From: Chrysophaeum taylorii
Taxonomy: Eukaryota; Sar; Pelagophyceae; Pelagomonadales; Pelagomonadaceae
DNA length: 64,000 bases
Direction: 5' to 3'
Assembly: GCA_029834535.1 (NCBI GenBank)
Contig: JAQMWT010000317.1
Span: forward strand, 1-64,000
The first letter of the stretch is position 1. The number at the start of each line of letters is the position of its first letter. The position numbers and the translations under genes were made by a program. Under the pieces are notes generated by a model, which saw nothing but the letters and a program-made list of their open reading frames with translations, was not told the DNA's origin and searched no databases. Below are positions 30,373-42,140 of this stretch, one piece after another.

Positions 30373-30732
30373 TTCCTTTTTGAGTAGTACTCGTAGGGGG
30401 CGCGTTAAAGAACCAGTGGGTTCCGCGCGCAGCCCCCTCTGAATGCCCCGGAAAAGTCGATAGACGCCGAAAGGGGCTTCCAACTGGCCAGTTTGCTCCT
30501 GAAACCACCCTCGTAGCTCTCGCACTCGCGATTCTATGTGGCTATATTTCCTAGAGTCCCGCTGATGAGAGCGAGCAGGACCCGGCTGCTCGAGCGTGCA
30601 TAGAAATCCAGGTAAAAACGCATGAAAGCGAAACCACCCGACAAAGCGGTTCCTCCGGAGAACTCCTGACCAGCACACGGTGCGAAGTCGACAATTTTGG
30701 CGGCTGGTTGGCCGTCAGCGACAGTCGGCCCG
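30373..30732. other. Intergenic, no gene seen
   Basis: This is anonymous sequence between the short retroelement and the orphan-family copy. A minus 143-codon ORF (30247-30678) crosses the element and has no motif. Confidence 0.35.
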
Positions 30733-33700
30733 TCAATCGGCGAGCTCGTCGGTGAAAGAAAACGCCCATTTCCTCTTAAAAAAAGGTGCCTTCCGCCGCT
30801 TCATCCACATCCTCGTCGTCGTATTCGTTGGTGTCGAGCTCGAAGCGCCAGGAACCAGGTTTGGTGCCTTGAAAAAACGTCGGACGATTTGCTTTGAGCC
30901 AACCGGAGAAGCCGTCGTCGTAGTCGATGCATATCCATCCACCCATTCCCTAGTTTTCTGCGGCCTATTTTTTGACTTCGCATCCGAGACGGCCTCAATC
31001 TCGCCTGGCATCCAATACGCCCCAGGTTTTCCCTCGAGCTCCCACAACACCTCGACTCTCTGGCCAACGAGAGAGTCGACAATCGAAGGAAGCGGGTCTT
31101 GTTTCGCCCCTCGCTTGCGCTTTGCTCGCTTTGTGGCCAGACCAGCCCCGGCATTTTTCTTGAGCTCAGCGTCGCTCACAAGGCGTCGCTCACAAGGCGC
31201 CGAGCGTCCAGGGCCCTGCGCTCCTGTGTTTCGCACCAAGCACCGGCGGTGGCCGTCGTCGCTGCGGAACAACAGGCTCGTCCGTCAACGCCCGCTTCTC
31301 CAATTTGATATTGCGGTAGATCTGCTTGAAATACTTGGCTAAAAAGGCAATGTTTGCTTCTGAAGCAGACTGGCCGACCAGTGCGTCCTTTTTCGAAGCG
31401 AAGAACTTTGGCTTGAGGTCACCCATGCCCATTCCGCGGGTGCAGCGAGCAATGTTGCTGACGACCGTCTCGCATCAACCACTGTTGCTACAGAGCTTGG
31501 CGAGTTCGGCGTCGAGCTTTCTTTCGAACTCTGCGAGCGTGGTTTGTCCCTCCAGCTCCTGGTTGCTGACAAGAGGCAACTTCTCGATGGCATCAATGGC
31601 CCTCGTCATGTCTTTTACGGCTCGATCGAGCGCCGCCGCGATCGTTACGGCATTTCGCGCACGGAGCCGATCGATCGCTGCTTGGCGACGAGCGGTGGCT
31701 ATCGCCTTGTAGTCAAGCCGCCCATTCGCGCTGCTTCAATCACGGCCGTCACAGTCTTGTCGTCGTGCTGGTCGATGGTCGAGACGACCGGGGGCGGATT
31801 TCCTTCCAACACTACCACCTCTGTTCCTTCGGCAGCGGCGGTGGCTCGGCGCTGACGCTTGACGACATGCACATCGGCTCGCTCTCGGACGCTTGCCAAG
31901 GCTGCCGCTGCGCTGTCGGTCGTTCCGACAGCACCTGCGAGACTGCGAACGCCGACGTCACCAATCGCTGAAATTCCGTACGCCGAACCATGAAGCTTCG
32001 CGTACACACCACGGAACTGATCGAGGATGCTCTGGATGTCGCTGTCGTTGAAACGGGCTGCAATAGCCTGGAATTCGCCGTGTGCGGTCTGGTCGGCGAG
32101 CTCGGTGGCGCCCATGGTCCTGTCTCGAACTCAATGGAAACGTCGATTCTGATTTGCACGCCGATGAAATCCTTGCCGTCGAGCGGCGACGCGTCCGATT
32201 GGAACGCACGCACCTCGCCCTCGCTGAGGTCGAGGGCTAAGAGGAGCTCGTGGAGACTTCACATCTCGCTTCGCAGGTTGCGGACGAAACGCAAGGACGG
32301 GAGCTCCATCTCGAAGGCGCGCTCTTCCCCGGTGACCGCGATGACGATAGATGCGATGACTTCAGAGACCTCGGACGGCGCGACGCGCAACGCCAGCAGA
32401 CGCATACAGAGGTGTCGCGCCTACGGAGGCCAGGCCTGGCCCTTGCCAGCATCGACGCATGCCGGCCGGCATGGAACTCGAATAGTGTCGTCTCGCTTCT
32501 CGAGCTCGGCGACGCGCGCTCGTAGACGATCGATCTCCTCGTCCCGGGCTCTAAGCTCGGCCTCGGCCTTGTCGAGCTCAAGGGCCAGCTGCTTCGCATC
32601 CCTGTTGACGTCGGCGTAGCTGCGCTGGAGCTGGCGCATCTTGGCCGGGTCGTACTTTTAAGCCAGCTGCGTCTTTGTCTGCTCCATCTTTTGCTGCCGC
32701 CGCCTCGGTCACTGCTCGCTTCACTTCGGCGTGGGCGTCGGCCGCCGCCTGCTTCTCTTCAGCCACCGCCTGCAGAGCGCGCTTCCGCTTCAACGCCACA
32801 GCCTCCTCGCTCCGCCGACGCTGGACCTTGAGTTTTTGCTCTCGACGGGCCGCCTCCAGGGACTCGGCATTAGCTCGGGCAGCGACAGCTGACGCAGCCT
32901 CCATGGCCTTGGCCTTCTCGACCTCGGCCTCGAAGGCATCTTCGCTTGCCACCATAACGGCACGCTCGGACGCGGCGGCACCGTGCTGCTGGGACGCCCT
33001 TGCTGCCTCGAGCTGCTGGACCTCGAGTCGTTCTGCCACCAACTGCCTCCGCAGCTCAGGCGACTGCGACAGCGATTGTGCTGGCTGCAGCGCAGGCGGC
33101 TGCCGGTGCGAAGCGGTCGATCGAGCGCGACAGGCGAGGATGTTCTCCTTGTTCGACGCTGCGCGGACGCCGCTCAAGCTCACCTTGATGGTGCCGTTGG
33201 AGATGCCCTTGCACGGTGAGAGTGACCGAGATCGCTGGCGCGTCATAGTGGAGCCTCAGGACGGTAACCTCCTCAGCGTAGACTCTGACGCCCGCCGAAA
33301 GGTTGCCTATCGCCTCGACTAGATCGCCGGGCCGGATGTCCGTCTTCAAGCACGTCGTCAACGCCGCCGAGAGATGCGTTTCTTGATATCGTGCACAGGC
33401 CGGAGGTCGGCGTGCATCGGGGCAAAGTCGTTGCGGCAGCGCAGAATTGAAGGGGCAGCTCGCCCTCGATGCCGAGCACTCGTTCCAGGTCAATCGCCTT
33501 GCCCAGACCCTCCGGTAGCACAACGACGCAGCAGCAAGCAACACTCTCCTTCGCGGAGGTTGGACCGGCGCCGCTCGGCCGGTTTCCTTGACCGATTCTG
33601 CGAGCCCACTGCCTCGGGGGGCTCGGTGACCGTATTAGGCGAGATCTGAACGGCCGCCGAGGCCGCAGCCATCGTCCTGGACCGCCTTCGACCGCGTCCC

Positions 33701-33760
33701 AACGGCTTAAAAACGGCTAATACAGCTGAAATTTGTGGCGCTTTTTTCGATTTTTGCAAG
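30733..33760 (-). pseudogene. Orphan coiled-coil family, copy 1 (~3 kb, several frameshifts)
   Basis: Minus-strand coding pieces run N to C. GKAIDLERVLGIEGELPLQF lies at ~33.5 kb; PGDLVEAIGNLSAGVRVYAE at 33.3; VSLSGVRAASNKENILACRA at 33.15. A long coiled coil follows (33.1-32.5), then FNDSDIQSILDQFRGVYAKL (32.0) and DLKPKFFASKKDALVGQSAS (31.4). A Tudor-like beta segment comes next (VGQRVEVLWELEGKPGAYWM, ~31.06), and the C-terminus has GWICIDYDDGFSGWLKANRP and NEYDDEDVDE (30.95-30.80). At least three frame changes occur, so it reads as a ~950-residue pseudogene. I do not recognise the family. The same succession occurs at 47.2-53.9 kb, so it is a dispersed repeat, probably transposon-encoded. 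A nuclear role is guessed only from the Tudor-like piece. Confidence 0.6.
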
Positions 33761-34158
33761 GGTTTCTTTCGCGCTCAGTGTCAGAAAATTCCTTAACCCA
33801 CCCTAATAATTGTCCTAGAAACCTACATTTGGGATTATACAGGCTGTAATAATACAGCACAAGTGCAGGCCAGTAAGTTCACCTAGTCCCAATCTCTAAC
33901 CCCAGCAAGTTCACCTGTTCCTGTTAAGTTCACCTAGTCCCAATCTCTAACCCCAGTAAATTCGGCGTAAACCCACTCGTGCTCACATCCACTCTCCTTT
34001 GAACTCGTCGCCGTCACCCCCGCCAATCTAAGCTGCTTTGATCCGCACACGCTGCTATCCTTTGAGTTTACTCTAAAAACCCCAGTAGGTTCACTTGGAC
34101 CCAGGAAGTTCATCTGGTCACAAAGTTCACCTTGTCCCAATCTCTAACCCCAGTAAGT

Positions 34159-34614
34159 TCACCTGGTTCCAGTAAGTTCACCTGACGCCGACCTCGCGGG
34201 GCGTCTGGCCCTGGCTCTTGGTGATCGTTTGGCGTCGGCGGGCCTTAAGGGATACAGGCTGGAGGAGCCTCGGTGACAACGACACGATCGATCATGTATC
34301 TGGTACCGTTGCAGTGGCCGTGCGACGGGTCGAGGTTGCAAAGACTTTGAGCTCGCGATCAAAGTCAGCATGCCGTTGGTTGTCAGGGAGTTCAAAACTC
34401 GACTCTTGAGAGCGAGGCGTCGTCTTCCGACCCAACCTAGTCGGCCGAAAAGAACTCCGACGCCTCGTCTCCGGGAAAAAAAGGCCGCGGTCATGCGCGC
34501 GTTGTCAGCATCGACAACATCGTTTCGACGGGGCGTGAGAATGGCGCGCTGAAAGAGCCGCCGCGGGTCGTGGAAATAGTCTGCGAGGTCGCCGTAGACG
34601 GCTTGGAGGATCAC
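34159..34614 (-). pseudogene. Helitron-like helicase tail, unit 1
   Basis: This reads ILQAVYGDLADYFHDPRRLF then RAILTPRRNDVVDADNARM, the region before helicase motif V. It then passes into frame-shifted sequence. The motif V-VI segment is deleted: the unit jumps from TTCACCT straight to GACGCCGACC near 34182. Confidence 0.65.
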
Positions 34615-34685
34615 TGTCTGGCTCTCGCGCCTACCTGATCCTTACTCTCGCGCCTACCTGATCCTTACCCTAAATCGAGGGACAA

Positions 34686-34740
34686 ACAGACAGACTAACA
34701 AACAAACAGACAGACAGACAGACAGACAAACATCTGTCGA
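34686..34740. repeat. GACA/CAAA microsatellite, repeated in each Helitron unit
   Basis: This is a run of CAGA/CAAA units (ACAGACAGACAGACAGACAA). Equivalent runs lie at about 35757-35812 and 36826-36868. Confidence 0.8.
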
Positions 34741-35128
34741 TTAGTAGTTAGGACAAGTGCAGGCCAGTAAGTTCGCCAGTAAGTTCACCTGGTCCCAATC
34801 TCTAACCCCAGTAAGTTCACCTGGTCCCAGTAAGTTCACCTAGTCCCAATCTCTAACCCCAGTAAGTTCGGTGTAAGCCCACTCGTGCTCACATCCACTC
34901 ACCCCACTCTCCTTCGAGCTCGTCGCTCTCACCTCCGCCAATCTAAGCTGCTTTGATCCGTACACGCCGCTCGCCTTTGCGTTCACTCTAAAAGCTCCTG
35001 TAAGTTCACTTGGTCTCAGTAAGTTCACCTGGTCACTAAGTTCACCTAGTCCCAATCTCAAACCCCAGTTAGTTCACCTGGTCCCAGTAAGTTCACCTAC
35101 CGTGCGCGTGTAGACGCCGGGAGGGGGC

Positions 35129-35688
35129 TTATCGGTATTGCGCAGCACGTGTGGGGTAGGGTGGAGTCATCGACTCAGAAGAGGATATCCTCGGGGTTGC
35201 CGATCGACAGAGAGCCACGTAGAGCTGGACGTGGCAGAAGACGGGCTTGGGAAAGAGGACGCCGACCTCGCGGGGCGTCTGGCCCTGGCTCTTGTTGATC
35301 GTTTGGCGTCGGCGGGCCTTAAGGGATACAGGTTGGAGGAGCCTCGGTGACAACGACACGATCGATCATGTATCTGGTACCGTTGCAGTGGCCGTGCGAC
35401 GGGTCGAGGTTGCGAAGACTTTAAGCTCGCGATCAAAGTCAGCATGCCGTTGGTTGTCAGGGAGTCGAAAACTCGACTGTAAAGAGCGAGGCGTCGTCTT
35501 CCGACCCAACCTAGTCTGCCGAAAAGAACTCCGACGCCTCGTCTCCGGGAAAAAAAGGCCGCGGTCATGCGCGCGTTGTCAGCATCGACAGCATCGTTTC
35601 GACGGGGCGTGAGAATGGCGCGCTGAAAGAGCCGCCGCGGGTCGTGGAAATAGTCTGCGAGGTCGCCGTAGACGGCTTGGAGGATCAC
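35129..35688 (-). pseudogene. Helitron-like helicase tail, unit 2
   Basis: The frame 35688-35340 gives GDLADYF and RAILTPRRND. After a frame change, 35359-35129 gives INKSQGQT (motif V) and FPKPVFCHVQLYVALCRS (motif VI, normally HGQLYVALSR). The order and spacing match the C-terminal end of SF1B Pif1/Helitron helicases; the substitutions and frame break indicate decay. Confidence 0.7.
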
Positions 35689-36211
35689 TGTCTGGCTCTC
35701 GCGCCTACCTGATCCTTACTCTCGCGCCTACCTGATCCTTACCCTAAATCGAGGGACAAACAGACAGACTAACAAACAAACAGACAGACAGACAGACAGA
35801 CAAACATCTGTCGATTAGTAGTTAGGACAAGTGCAGGCCAGTAAGTTCGCCAGTAAGTTCACCTGGTCCCAATCTCTAACCCCAGTAAGTTCACCTGGTC
35901 CCAGTAAGTTCACCTAGTCCCAATCTCTAACCCCAGTAAGTTCGGTGTAAGCCCACTCGTGCTCACATCCACTCACCCCACTCTCCTTCGAGCTCGTCGC
36001 TCTCACCTCCGCCAATCTAAGCTGCTTTGATCCGTACACGCCGCTCGCCTTTGCGTTCACTCTAAAAGCTCCTGTAAGTTCACTTGGTCTCAGTAAGTTC
36101 ACCTGGTCACTAAGTTCACCTAGTCCCAATCTCAAACCCCAGTTAGTTCACCTGGTCCCAGTAAGTTCACCTACCGTGCGCGTGTAGACGCCGGGAGGGG
36201 GCTTATCGGTA

Positions 36212-36761
36212 TTGCGCAGCACGTGTGGGGTAGGGTGGAGTCATCGACTCAGAAGAGGATATCCTCGGGGTTGCCGATCGACAGAGAGCCACGTAGAGCT
36301 GGACGTGGCAGAAGACGGGCTTGGGAAAGAGGACGCCGACCTTGCGGGGAGTCTGCCTCTGGCTCTTGTTGATCATTTGGCGTCGGTGGGCTTGAGGGAT
36401 ACAGGTTGGAGGAGCCTCGGTGACAACGACACGATCGATGATGTATCTGGTACCGTTGCAGTCGCCGTGCGACGGGTCGAGGTTGCGAAGACTTTAAGCT
36501 CGCGATCAAAGCCAGCATGCCGTTGGTTGTCAGGGAGTCGAAAACTCGACTGTAAAGAGCGAGGCGTCGTCTTCCGACCCAATAAAGTCTGCCGAAAAGA
36601 ACTCCGACGCCTCGTCTCCGGGAAAAAAAGGCCGCGGTCATGCGCGCGTTGTCAGCATCGACAGCATCGTTTCGACGGGGCGTGAGAATGGCGCGCTGAA
36701 AGAGCCGCCGCGGCTCGTGGAAATAGTCTGCGAGGTCGCCATAGACGGCTTGGAGGATCAC
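36212..36761 (-). pseudogene. Helitron-like helicase tail, unit 3
   Basis: This is nearly identical to unit 2 over its length, with scattered substitutions near 36340-36400. It has the same GDLADYF..RAILTPRRND segment and the same frame break. Beyond 36889 (the 5' direction of the helicase) the sequence is unrelated, so the array starts with a truncated copy. Confidence 0.65.
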
Positions 36762-36919
36762 TGTCTGGCTCTCGCGCCTACCTGATCCTTACTCTCGCGC
36801 CTACCTGATCCTTACCCTAAATCGAGGGACAGACAGACAAACAAACAAACAAACAGACAGACAAACATCTGTCGATTAGTAGTTAAGACCCTCGTAGCAG
36901 TCGACTTTTTAAACACTTA

Positions 36920-37606
36920 TTAGTTAACTAGCTCGCATGCACTCCTAAAATCTAGCTCTGCGTTAGTTACCCCTCGAGAGGAGCACAATGGTCGCACGTG
37001 TGACGGTGGCACCCAGCTCACTTTCCCGTCGTATGTCAACCCGAGATCGCCTTTCGTTTCCAGCCAGGCTACACACACATGTTTCTTGCCACGTCGCGGA
37101 AGCGATGGCCAGTCGTCTTCATCGAGCGCGACGCATGGAAGTAGCTTTTTGGCCCAAACCGCCAAGCGCACCAACGCCCCCGGGTCGTGGAGGTCGGGTT
37201 CTCCTGTCGAAACGCTCTCTCTCGGTGCGTCGTGCTCCAGTACACCAAAAGCTGTTGGAGACGCAGCGGGCGCGGAGGTACGGATAATGTCGACATTGCT
37301 GCTGGTGCATGCTGAGAGTATCTCGACGAGCTTGTACGTGCCCTGGCGGCTCTGGGCGCGCGCGGCCAGCCCGAGCTCTTTGTTCATTAGGACGATCCTC
37401 TCCGATGTGGTGATGTATCCCGTTGATTCTTTGTTTCTGAGCTTGTTGATGACAGTGGCTTCACGCTGTAATCGATCTTGAGCCCGAGAATCAAATTCCA
37501 TCAGGCCACGTGCCCAACCGACGGACGTAGGTTGATGGACCCCCTGGGAACGAAGGAACAAAGCGCCAAAAAAGTGCACGAGGATGGTGCGCTGCGTGTC
37601 GGCCAA
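36920..37606 (-). CDS. Unrecognised 228-codon ORF, possibly element-associated
   Basis: A single open frame has moderately natural composition. It includes an alpha-helical region (RLQREATVINKLRNKESTGY) and a C-terminal beta-rich piece (CVAWLETKGDLGLTYDGKVS then WVPPSHVRPL) that could be a small PWWP/Tudor-like fold; that reading is weak. It lies between the Helitron array and the segmental duplication, a transposon-dense context. The opposite-strand ORFs are shadows. Confidence 0.35.
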   Translation of the reverse strand: MADTQRTILVHFFGALFLRSQGVHQPTSVGWARGLMEFDSRAQDRLQREATVINKLRNKESTGYITTSERIVLMNKELGLAARAQSRQGTYKLVEILSACTSSNVDIIRTSAPAASPTAFGVLEHDAPRESVSTGEPDLHDPGALVRLAVWAKKLLPCVALDEDDWPSLPRRGKKHVCVAWLETKGDLGLTYDGKVSWVPPSHVRPLCSSRGVTNAELDFRSACELVN

Positions 37607-37975
37607 TCAAGACAATCTCGCACTACAGCAAGAAAACACACTTCTGAGCTCAACCTGCCAAGGCACGCGCGATGCACCTCATCTCGTGGGTGAGTATGTC
37701 TGCGAGAGGGCACCAACTCGGCCGCGCGGGGCCAGAGCGCCATCTTTCGCGGCCCAACGGTCTCCGTGCCGAAGGGCGGAGGGCCGCATCGAAGATGACG
37801 TAGAAGATGTGGAAGTTCGCGTGAAGTTCAACTGTAGCCAAAGCTACAAAGGTGTGCAAACGAAAATGTAGATTTCCGGTATAACGGAACGAAAAAGGCT
37901 ACAAGCAGAAGTGCACTGAACCTTTCAACACCGTCGTGGTCGCCTCTTTCTCCACAATTCGTCTGAACTGACGAG

Positions 37976-38710
37976 ATGTTGATCCTCCTCAACGTTGTTG
38001 CCACCGCCGTCTCCATCGACGAAATGCCGCGCTCCGAGATGCTCTCCATGATTATGGAACGCGCCTTTCCGCTCGCCGACGAGACCGTCGCATGGGACTC
38101 GGTTGACTGGTTAAAATATTCGACGATTCTTGTTTCGGGACCGCAAAGATCAGGTACAACGTATTTTGCCGGCGCTCTCGCGAAGAAGCTCGGGTACGTT
38201 CACGCCGACGAGATGGCAACTGTAAAGCTCACTCAGCCCGACGGATCTGTGCTAGTCATAAGTCCGAAAACGACTTTCGAAGACGCGCTATCAAACAAGG
38301 CAAAGGTCGTCCTCCAACGGCCCGGCTGGTCTCACCTTTTGCACAAGGTCTCGAGCCCCCACGTCTTCGTAGCCTTCGTCGCCAGGAACTGCCTCGACGT
38401 CTTCCGGTCGCAGAACCGGATCATGGTCGGCTCGGCGGATACGGGCTGGACGTGTCGCTTCGGCAGAACTGTCGAATGGTCGAAATTCGACAGCGACCCC
38501 GAATTAAAAAACCACGTTGAGTCCGAGCACGACATGATCTGCACCCTCAAGCAGCAGGCTTACAGAAACTATCAGCGCGGGGTCCTCGAGGCACGGGGAA
38601 TCGCGACGGCCCCGGTCGCCTACGCTTCCTTCCGCTCCTTCGTTTCGTACGTCAACACCACCAAACGCAATCCGCACCTCGGCCCCAAGCAAATCGCCAC
38701 CTACCCTTGA
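37976..38710 (+). CDS. Sulfotransferase-like protein, copy A
   Basis: The 244-residue protein starts with a short hydrophobic segment (LILLNVVATAV), perhaps a signal peptide or anchor. A P-loop-like 5'-phosphosulfate-binding motif, GPQRSGTTY, stands at residues 55-63 after a beta strand (TILVS). A possible 3'-phosphate site, ARNCLDVFRSQ, lies at ~136-146 with Arg137 and Ser145. These two motifs in this spacing are those of PAPS-dependent sulfotransferases. The protein is short for a Golgi sulfotransferase (usually over 280) and ends at a TGA just after PKQIATYP, so the C-terminal PAPS loop may be missing. Copy B differs at about seven bases. Confidence 0.65.
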   Translation: MLILLNVVATAVSIDEMPRSEMLSMIMERAFPLADETVAWDSVDWLKYSTILVSGPQRSGTTYFAGALAKKLGYVHADEMATVKLTQPDGSVLVISPKTTFEDALSNKAKVVLQRPGWSHLLHKVSSPHVFVAFVARNCLDVFRSQNRIMVGSADTGWTCRFGRTVEWSKFDSDPELKNHVESEHDMICTLKQQAYRNYQRGVLEARGIATAPVAYASFRSFVSYVNTTKRNPHLGPKQIATYP

Positions 38711-39099
38711 TAGTTGAGAGAGTGTTTGCTACCTAAAACAACCGACAAACTCGCCTAACGCGAGGAACGCGGTGGTCCCGCACCAAAAACCCGCAAGGAT
38801 CGGCGCAGGCTTTTTTTTTTGTCCGTCGTCAACTTTACGAAAAATGGTGCACAAGTCGGTAGATTTGGAGAATCTACAACAAGGGCGTGAACAATTTTTG
38901 CAAACAATAGGCGGGTGCCTAGGTGGCTCTACTCTGCACGATACCATCGGCTCAAAATAAAATATCCAGCGCATCAGGAAGGGCCGAATGAGGGTCGTGC
39001 GGGCGTTTAGACTACGCCTTTTGCGCGCTGGGGCTACTTCTCTTGTCCTGGTTTCTTTGGCGATAGGGGAACAAACGCAGCTACGCGAAGTCGTCCACG

Positions 39100-40880
39100 T
39101 CCATCGCGTCCTCCTCCCTCTCCTCCTCCTCGTCGTCGTATTCGTTATGTTCGGACAGGAAGCTGGCTGGGTGCCGTTAAAGAAGGTAGGGCAGTTCGCG
39201 AGAAGCCACCCGCCGAAACCGTCGTCGTCGTCGTTGTCGTAGGAATCCAAGCCAGCCCGATTTTTTTTCTAGCGACCGTCCGTCCGTCCGTCCTTTGAAT
39301 TTTCGTGATGGTGTGCCGGGCATGCAGTAGGAACCGGGACAACCCGACAACTCCAAGAGAACGCGTGACCTAACCAAGGGCAAGTCGACGATCGTCGGGA
39401 GCAGCCACTCCCTCGGGTGGCGAGAGGCGCGGCACTCCTCAACCTTGGCCTTGAGCTCGTCAACACTCGAGTGCCGCGTCGAGTTCGACATGCTGGGTCC
39501 CAGGCACTGGCAGCTGCCATCAACGCTCGCCCGGGACCACCGTCTCGGTGACCAACTTGGTGGTCTTTGTCTGTTCGCAGATTTGATTTGCTCGAACCGG
39601 CCTGGCCGATCGTCGTCGGGTCCTTACCCGAGGTGTAGGTTTGAGGTCGCCCATGCGCCGACGACATACCTCTTGACGTTCGCCTCGAGGACGTTCGCCT
39701 CGACGACGCAGCGTCGCTCGGGACCTCCTTAAGTGCCGCCTCGAGTTGCCACTTGACCGTCGAGAGCTGGGGCCTTGGCGTTGTCGTTCAAACCGGTGCT
39801 CCCGGGCCTTCTCGGCGATTGCGACGGCACGACCGCGACCGTGCTCCATCGCCGCGTCGCGGCGCACGGCAGCCTGCGCCTTGTGGTTCTGCCAACCACG
39901 ACGAGCCGCCTCCATCAACGCGCGGATAGACTCGATCATTACGCGCTATCGCCTTCGTTCGACCTCGTCGGCGACGCGTCGCTCGCGCTTGGCCGCAAAA
40001 CTCGTGGCGGCGTGGTAGAATATGTGGTCTCGTTGGCACTATCCCGACGCAGCTTTCGACGCTCATGTTCAAGAAGGTAATATTTCAAGGTGCCAAACTC
40101 GCCCTTCGAGGTCCGCCGTATGCCATCACGAGGGCCCTCGGGAGCTCCGAGGTCTGGTTGATCGCCGCGAGGTCGCCGTCGCCAAAGAAGCGCATAGGTT
40201 GCCAACCCTAAAACATGCACGCCGCGGCCCAGGTCCGGAGCGCGGCGAGCACGGTTGGATCATCAGTCGGAGAGTAGAGCCGCGAGCCACGACGTCGTGG
40301 ATCGTCGACTGGCCGTCGACAAACCTCTTCGCCCGCATCTCGAGGAAATCGGTGCATGTGGCGACCTCGGTGTCGGAGGTCTCGCACTCGGCCGTCTCGA
40401 CGAGTTGTGGATTATCCTGACAGACTCTCTACAGAAGTGTTGCGCTCGCTCGAGAACAGTAGCGCTCTGGGTGAACTCGACGAGCGAGCAGGAGCGCTCG
40501 ATTCAAGTCGCCGAACATATCGGCGATCGCCTTGGCCTCGCCTGCCGCGCTCTGGTCGGAGATCTCATACGCGCTGAGCGTCCAGTTCTCCATCACACGC
40601 CTCTAATCACGATAATTTCCGCCGTGGTGCCAATTTTGAGGGCGAGGACTCTAGACTATCGAGTCCTGGCGGCGCGAGGCCCCGAGAGTGAAGAGACTAC
40701 TGGCAACAAGGTCGAGATCCGCCTCGCCACAGCGGCGACGTTGACGATACGTTAACCGATCATAATTGACGATACGTTAACCGATCATCAACGCCAAATT
40801 CTTGGAGGACGCGACCGCATGCCCATCGTCTATCTACCTGGAGCAAACACGCACGTCGATATTTCGTCCGTCGTTAAGGG
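39100..40880 (-). pseudogene. Orphan coiled-coil family, C-terminal half (duplication copy A)
   Basis: Minus-strand pieces match copy 1 in order: a basic coiled-coil stretch (~40.1-39.8 kb), MGDLKP (39.65), the segment after TIVD with PGSYCMPG (39.4-39.3), and DDDDGFGGWLLANCPTFFNG (39.25-39.18), followed by NEYDDEEEER. Frames change repeatedly. The N-terminal half is absent here because the duplication stops inside the LINE that interrupts the gene. Confidence 0.55.
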
Positions 40881-40881
40881 C

Positions 40882-42140
40882 GATGGAGGACGGCGCCTAA
40901 TACGCTTGCGCCCTGCGGCGGCCCCGGCCGTCCCGGAGTAAGACGGTGCCTGCTCGCCTCCCGGGCTGGCCGGTTAGCACCCGGAAAGTCTGCGTTGGGA
41001 TGGGGTTCGCTCGGTTGGGTAGAACGCGACAGACGGGTCGATTATTCGTGGACCAAAACGTTCGCGGTCTGCGACGCGACGAGAAGAAGGAAGAGTTGTT
41101 CGCATCTTTACGGCGGCGGGACATCTTCGCGGCCACGTTGCAGGAGATATGGCTCGCCGGCAACGAGTCGCTCGAGCGACACGGCTACGTCGCTGTTTGT
41201 TCCGGTTTGGCAGCCTCCGAGCAGTCTTCCCGTGGCAGCCAAGGTGTGGTCGTGGTGCTGTCCCCTGCGGCGCAACAGGCGTGGCACGCGAGCGGCATCA
41301 ACGTTATCCGCGCATCTGCGCGAGTTATTGCGCCGCGACTCGATGTCCAGGACGATGACGATCGAGACCTCGGCCTCTTCGTCATTGAGCACTTACGCTC
41401 CTGTCGGAACCGCGCCTTGCGAGAAGTGGGACGCGTTCTTCGACGACATTGACCTTGCGCTTCAAGCGCGGCGGTCGGACGACATCCTCGTCCTGGGGAT
41501 GGACGGGAACGCGGCTCTCGGCGTGCGCTCCAAGTACGTCGTCGACGGCCCCTGTGGGCCCTACGGGGCGCCTTACGTCAACAACGCTGGCCGCCGTCTC
41601 CACACTTCCTCGCAACACGGCGTCTGGCGTCGGTCGGCACGTTCTTCCGCAAGCGCGCCCACGCGTCGTGGCTGCACCCGCGCTCCTGGAAGACGTACCA
41701 GCTCGATCACATGATCTCACGGCGGCGCGACGTGCACCGGTTCGCTGATGTGGGTTTGACCAGCAACCTCGTGGACTCGGACCACCGCGCTCTCAAGTGC
41801 ATCCTGCGCGTCAAAGTCCGCCTCGCACGGCCTCCTGGCGCACGGCCCTCTCTGGCGCGCCTCGACTACGCTCCCCTGCGCTCATTAAGCACGCGCTTCG
41901 GATTCCGGCGCCGGTGGTGCTCAAAAGTGCTCGACATCCCCGGCTTGGGCCGTGGGTCACATGACGACGCGACCGACGACGCACCGACCGACGCCACGGA
42001 CGGGGTACCCGACGCCGACCAGGGCTCGCCGTCCTCGCCGTACTCCCGCCTTGCGCGGGCGGCGGCCTCGGCCTCTGACGCCTTACTGCCGAAAATCCGA
42101 CGCCTCCGACCCGGATGGTTTGAGGACGCGGCGGAAGAGC
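40882..42140 (+). mobile_element. LINE 5' part (duplication copy A), truncated
   Basis: This is identical in layout to the start of the LINE at 49009: the 5' UTR, then the APE-type endonuclease in two frames with the same frame break near 41380. It stops at 42140 where the duplication ends, well before the RT. The frame in the 41,880 region has an extra stop (CTCATTAAGC) absent from copy B. Confidence 0.88.

Larger units (their letters stand above)
33859..36889 (-). mobile_element. Tandem array of three Helitron-type helicase 3' ends
   Basis: Three head-to-tail units start at 33859, 34753 and 35827; units 2 and 3 have a period of 1,074 bp and are nearly identical, and unit 1 lacks ~180 bp. 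Each carries, on minus, the end of a Pif1/Helitron helicase (AVYGDLADYF, RAILTPRRND, then INKSQGQT and PVFCHVQLYVALCR in units 2 and 3). Each also has a GACA/CAAA microsatellite and a block of short AGTTCACCT-containing repeats. No replication-initiator domain or 5' helicase part is present, so these are truncated tails. Confidence 0.75.
37742..42140 (+). repeat. Segmental duplication, copy A (4.4 kb)
   Basis: The sequence from ATCTTTCGCGGCCC to GCGGAAGAGC matches 45402-50268 at high identity; only scattered substitutions and small indels are seen. It contains a sulfotransferase-like gene, the C-terminal half of the orphan-family gene (minus), and the 5' 1.26 kb of the LINE, where it ends abruptly. 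The main difference is a 443-bp gain in copy B. Confidence 0.9.

Noticed and set aside
30680-31342. 220-codon plus ORF
   Set aside because: Antisense to the Tudor-like C-terminal part of the orphan family, which is conserved with 39.2 and 47.3 kb on minus.
33859-36180. Repeated AGTTCACCT blocks as a CRISPR-like array
   Set aside because: Spacing is irregular, spacers are themselves repetitive, and the context is a eukaryotic Helitron-type element.
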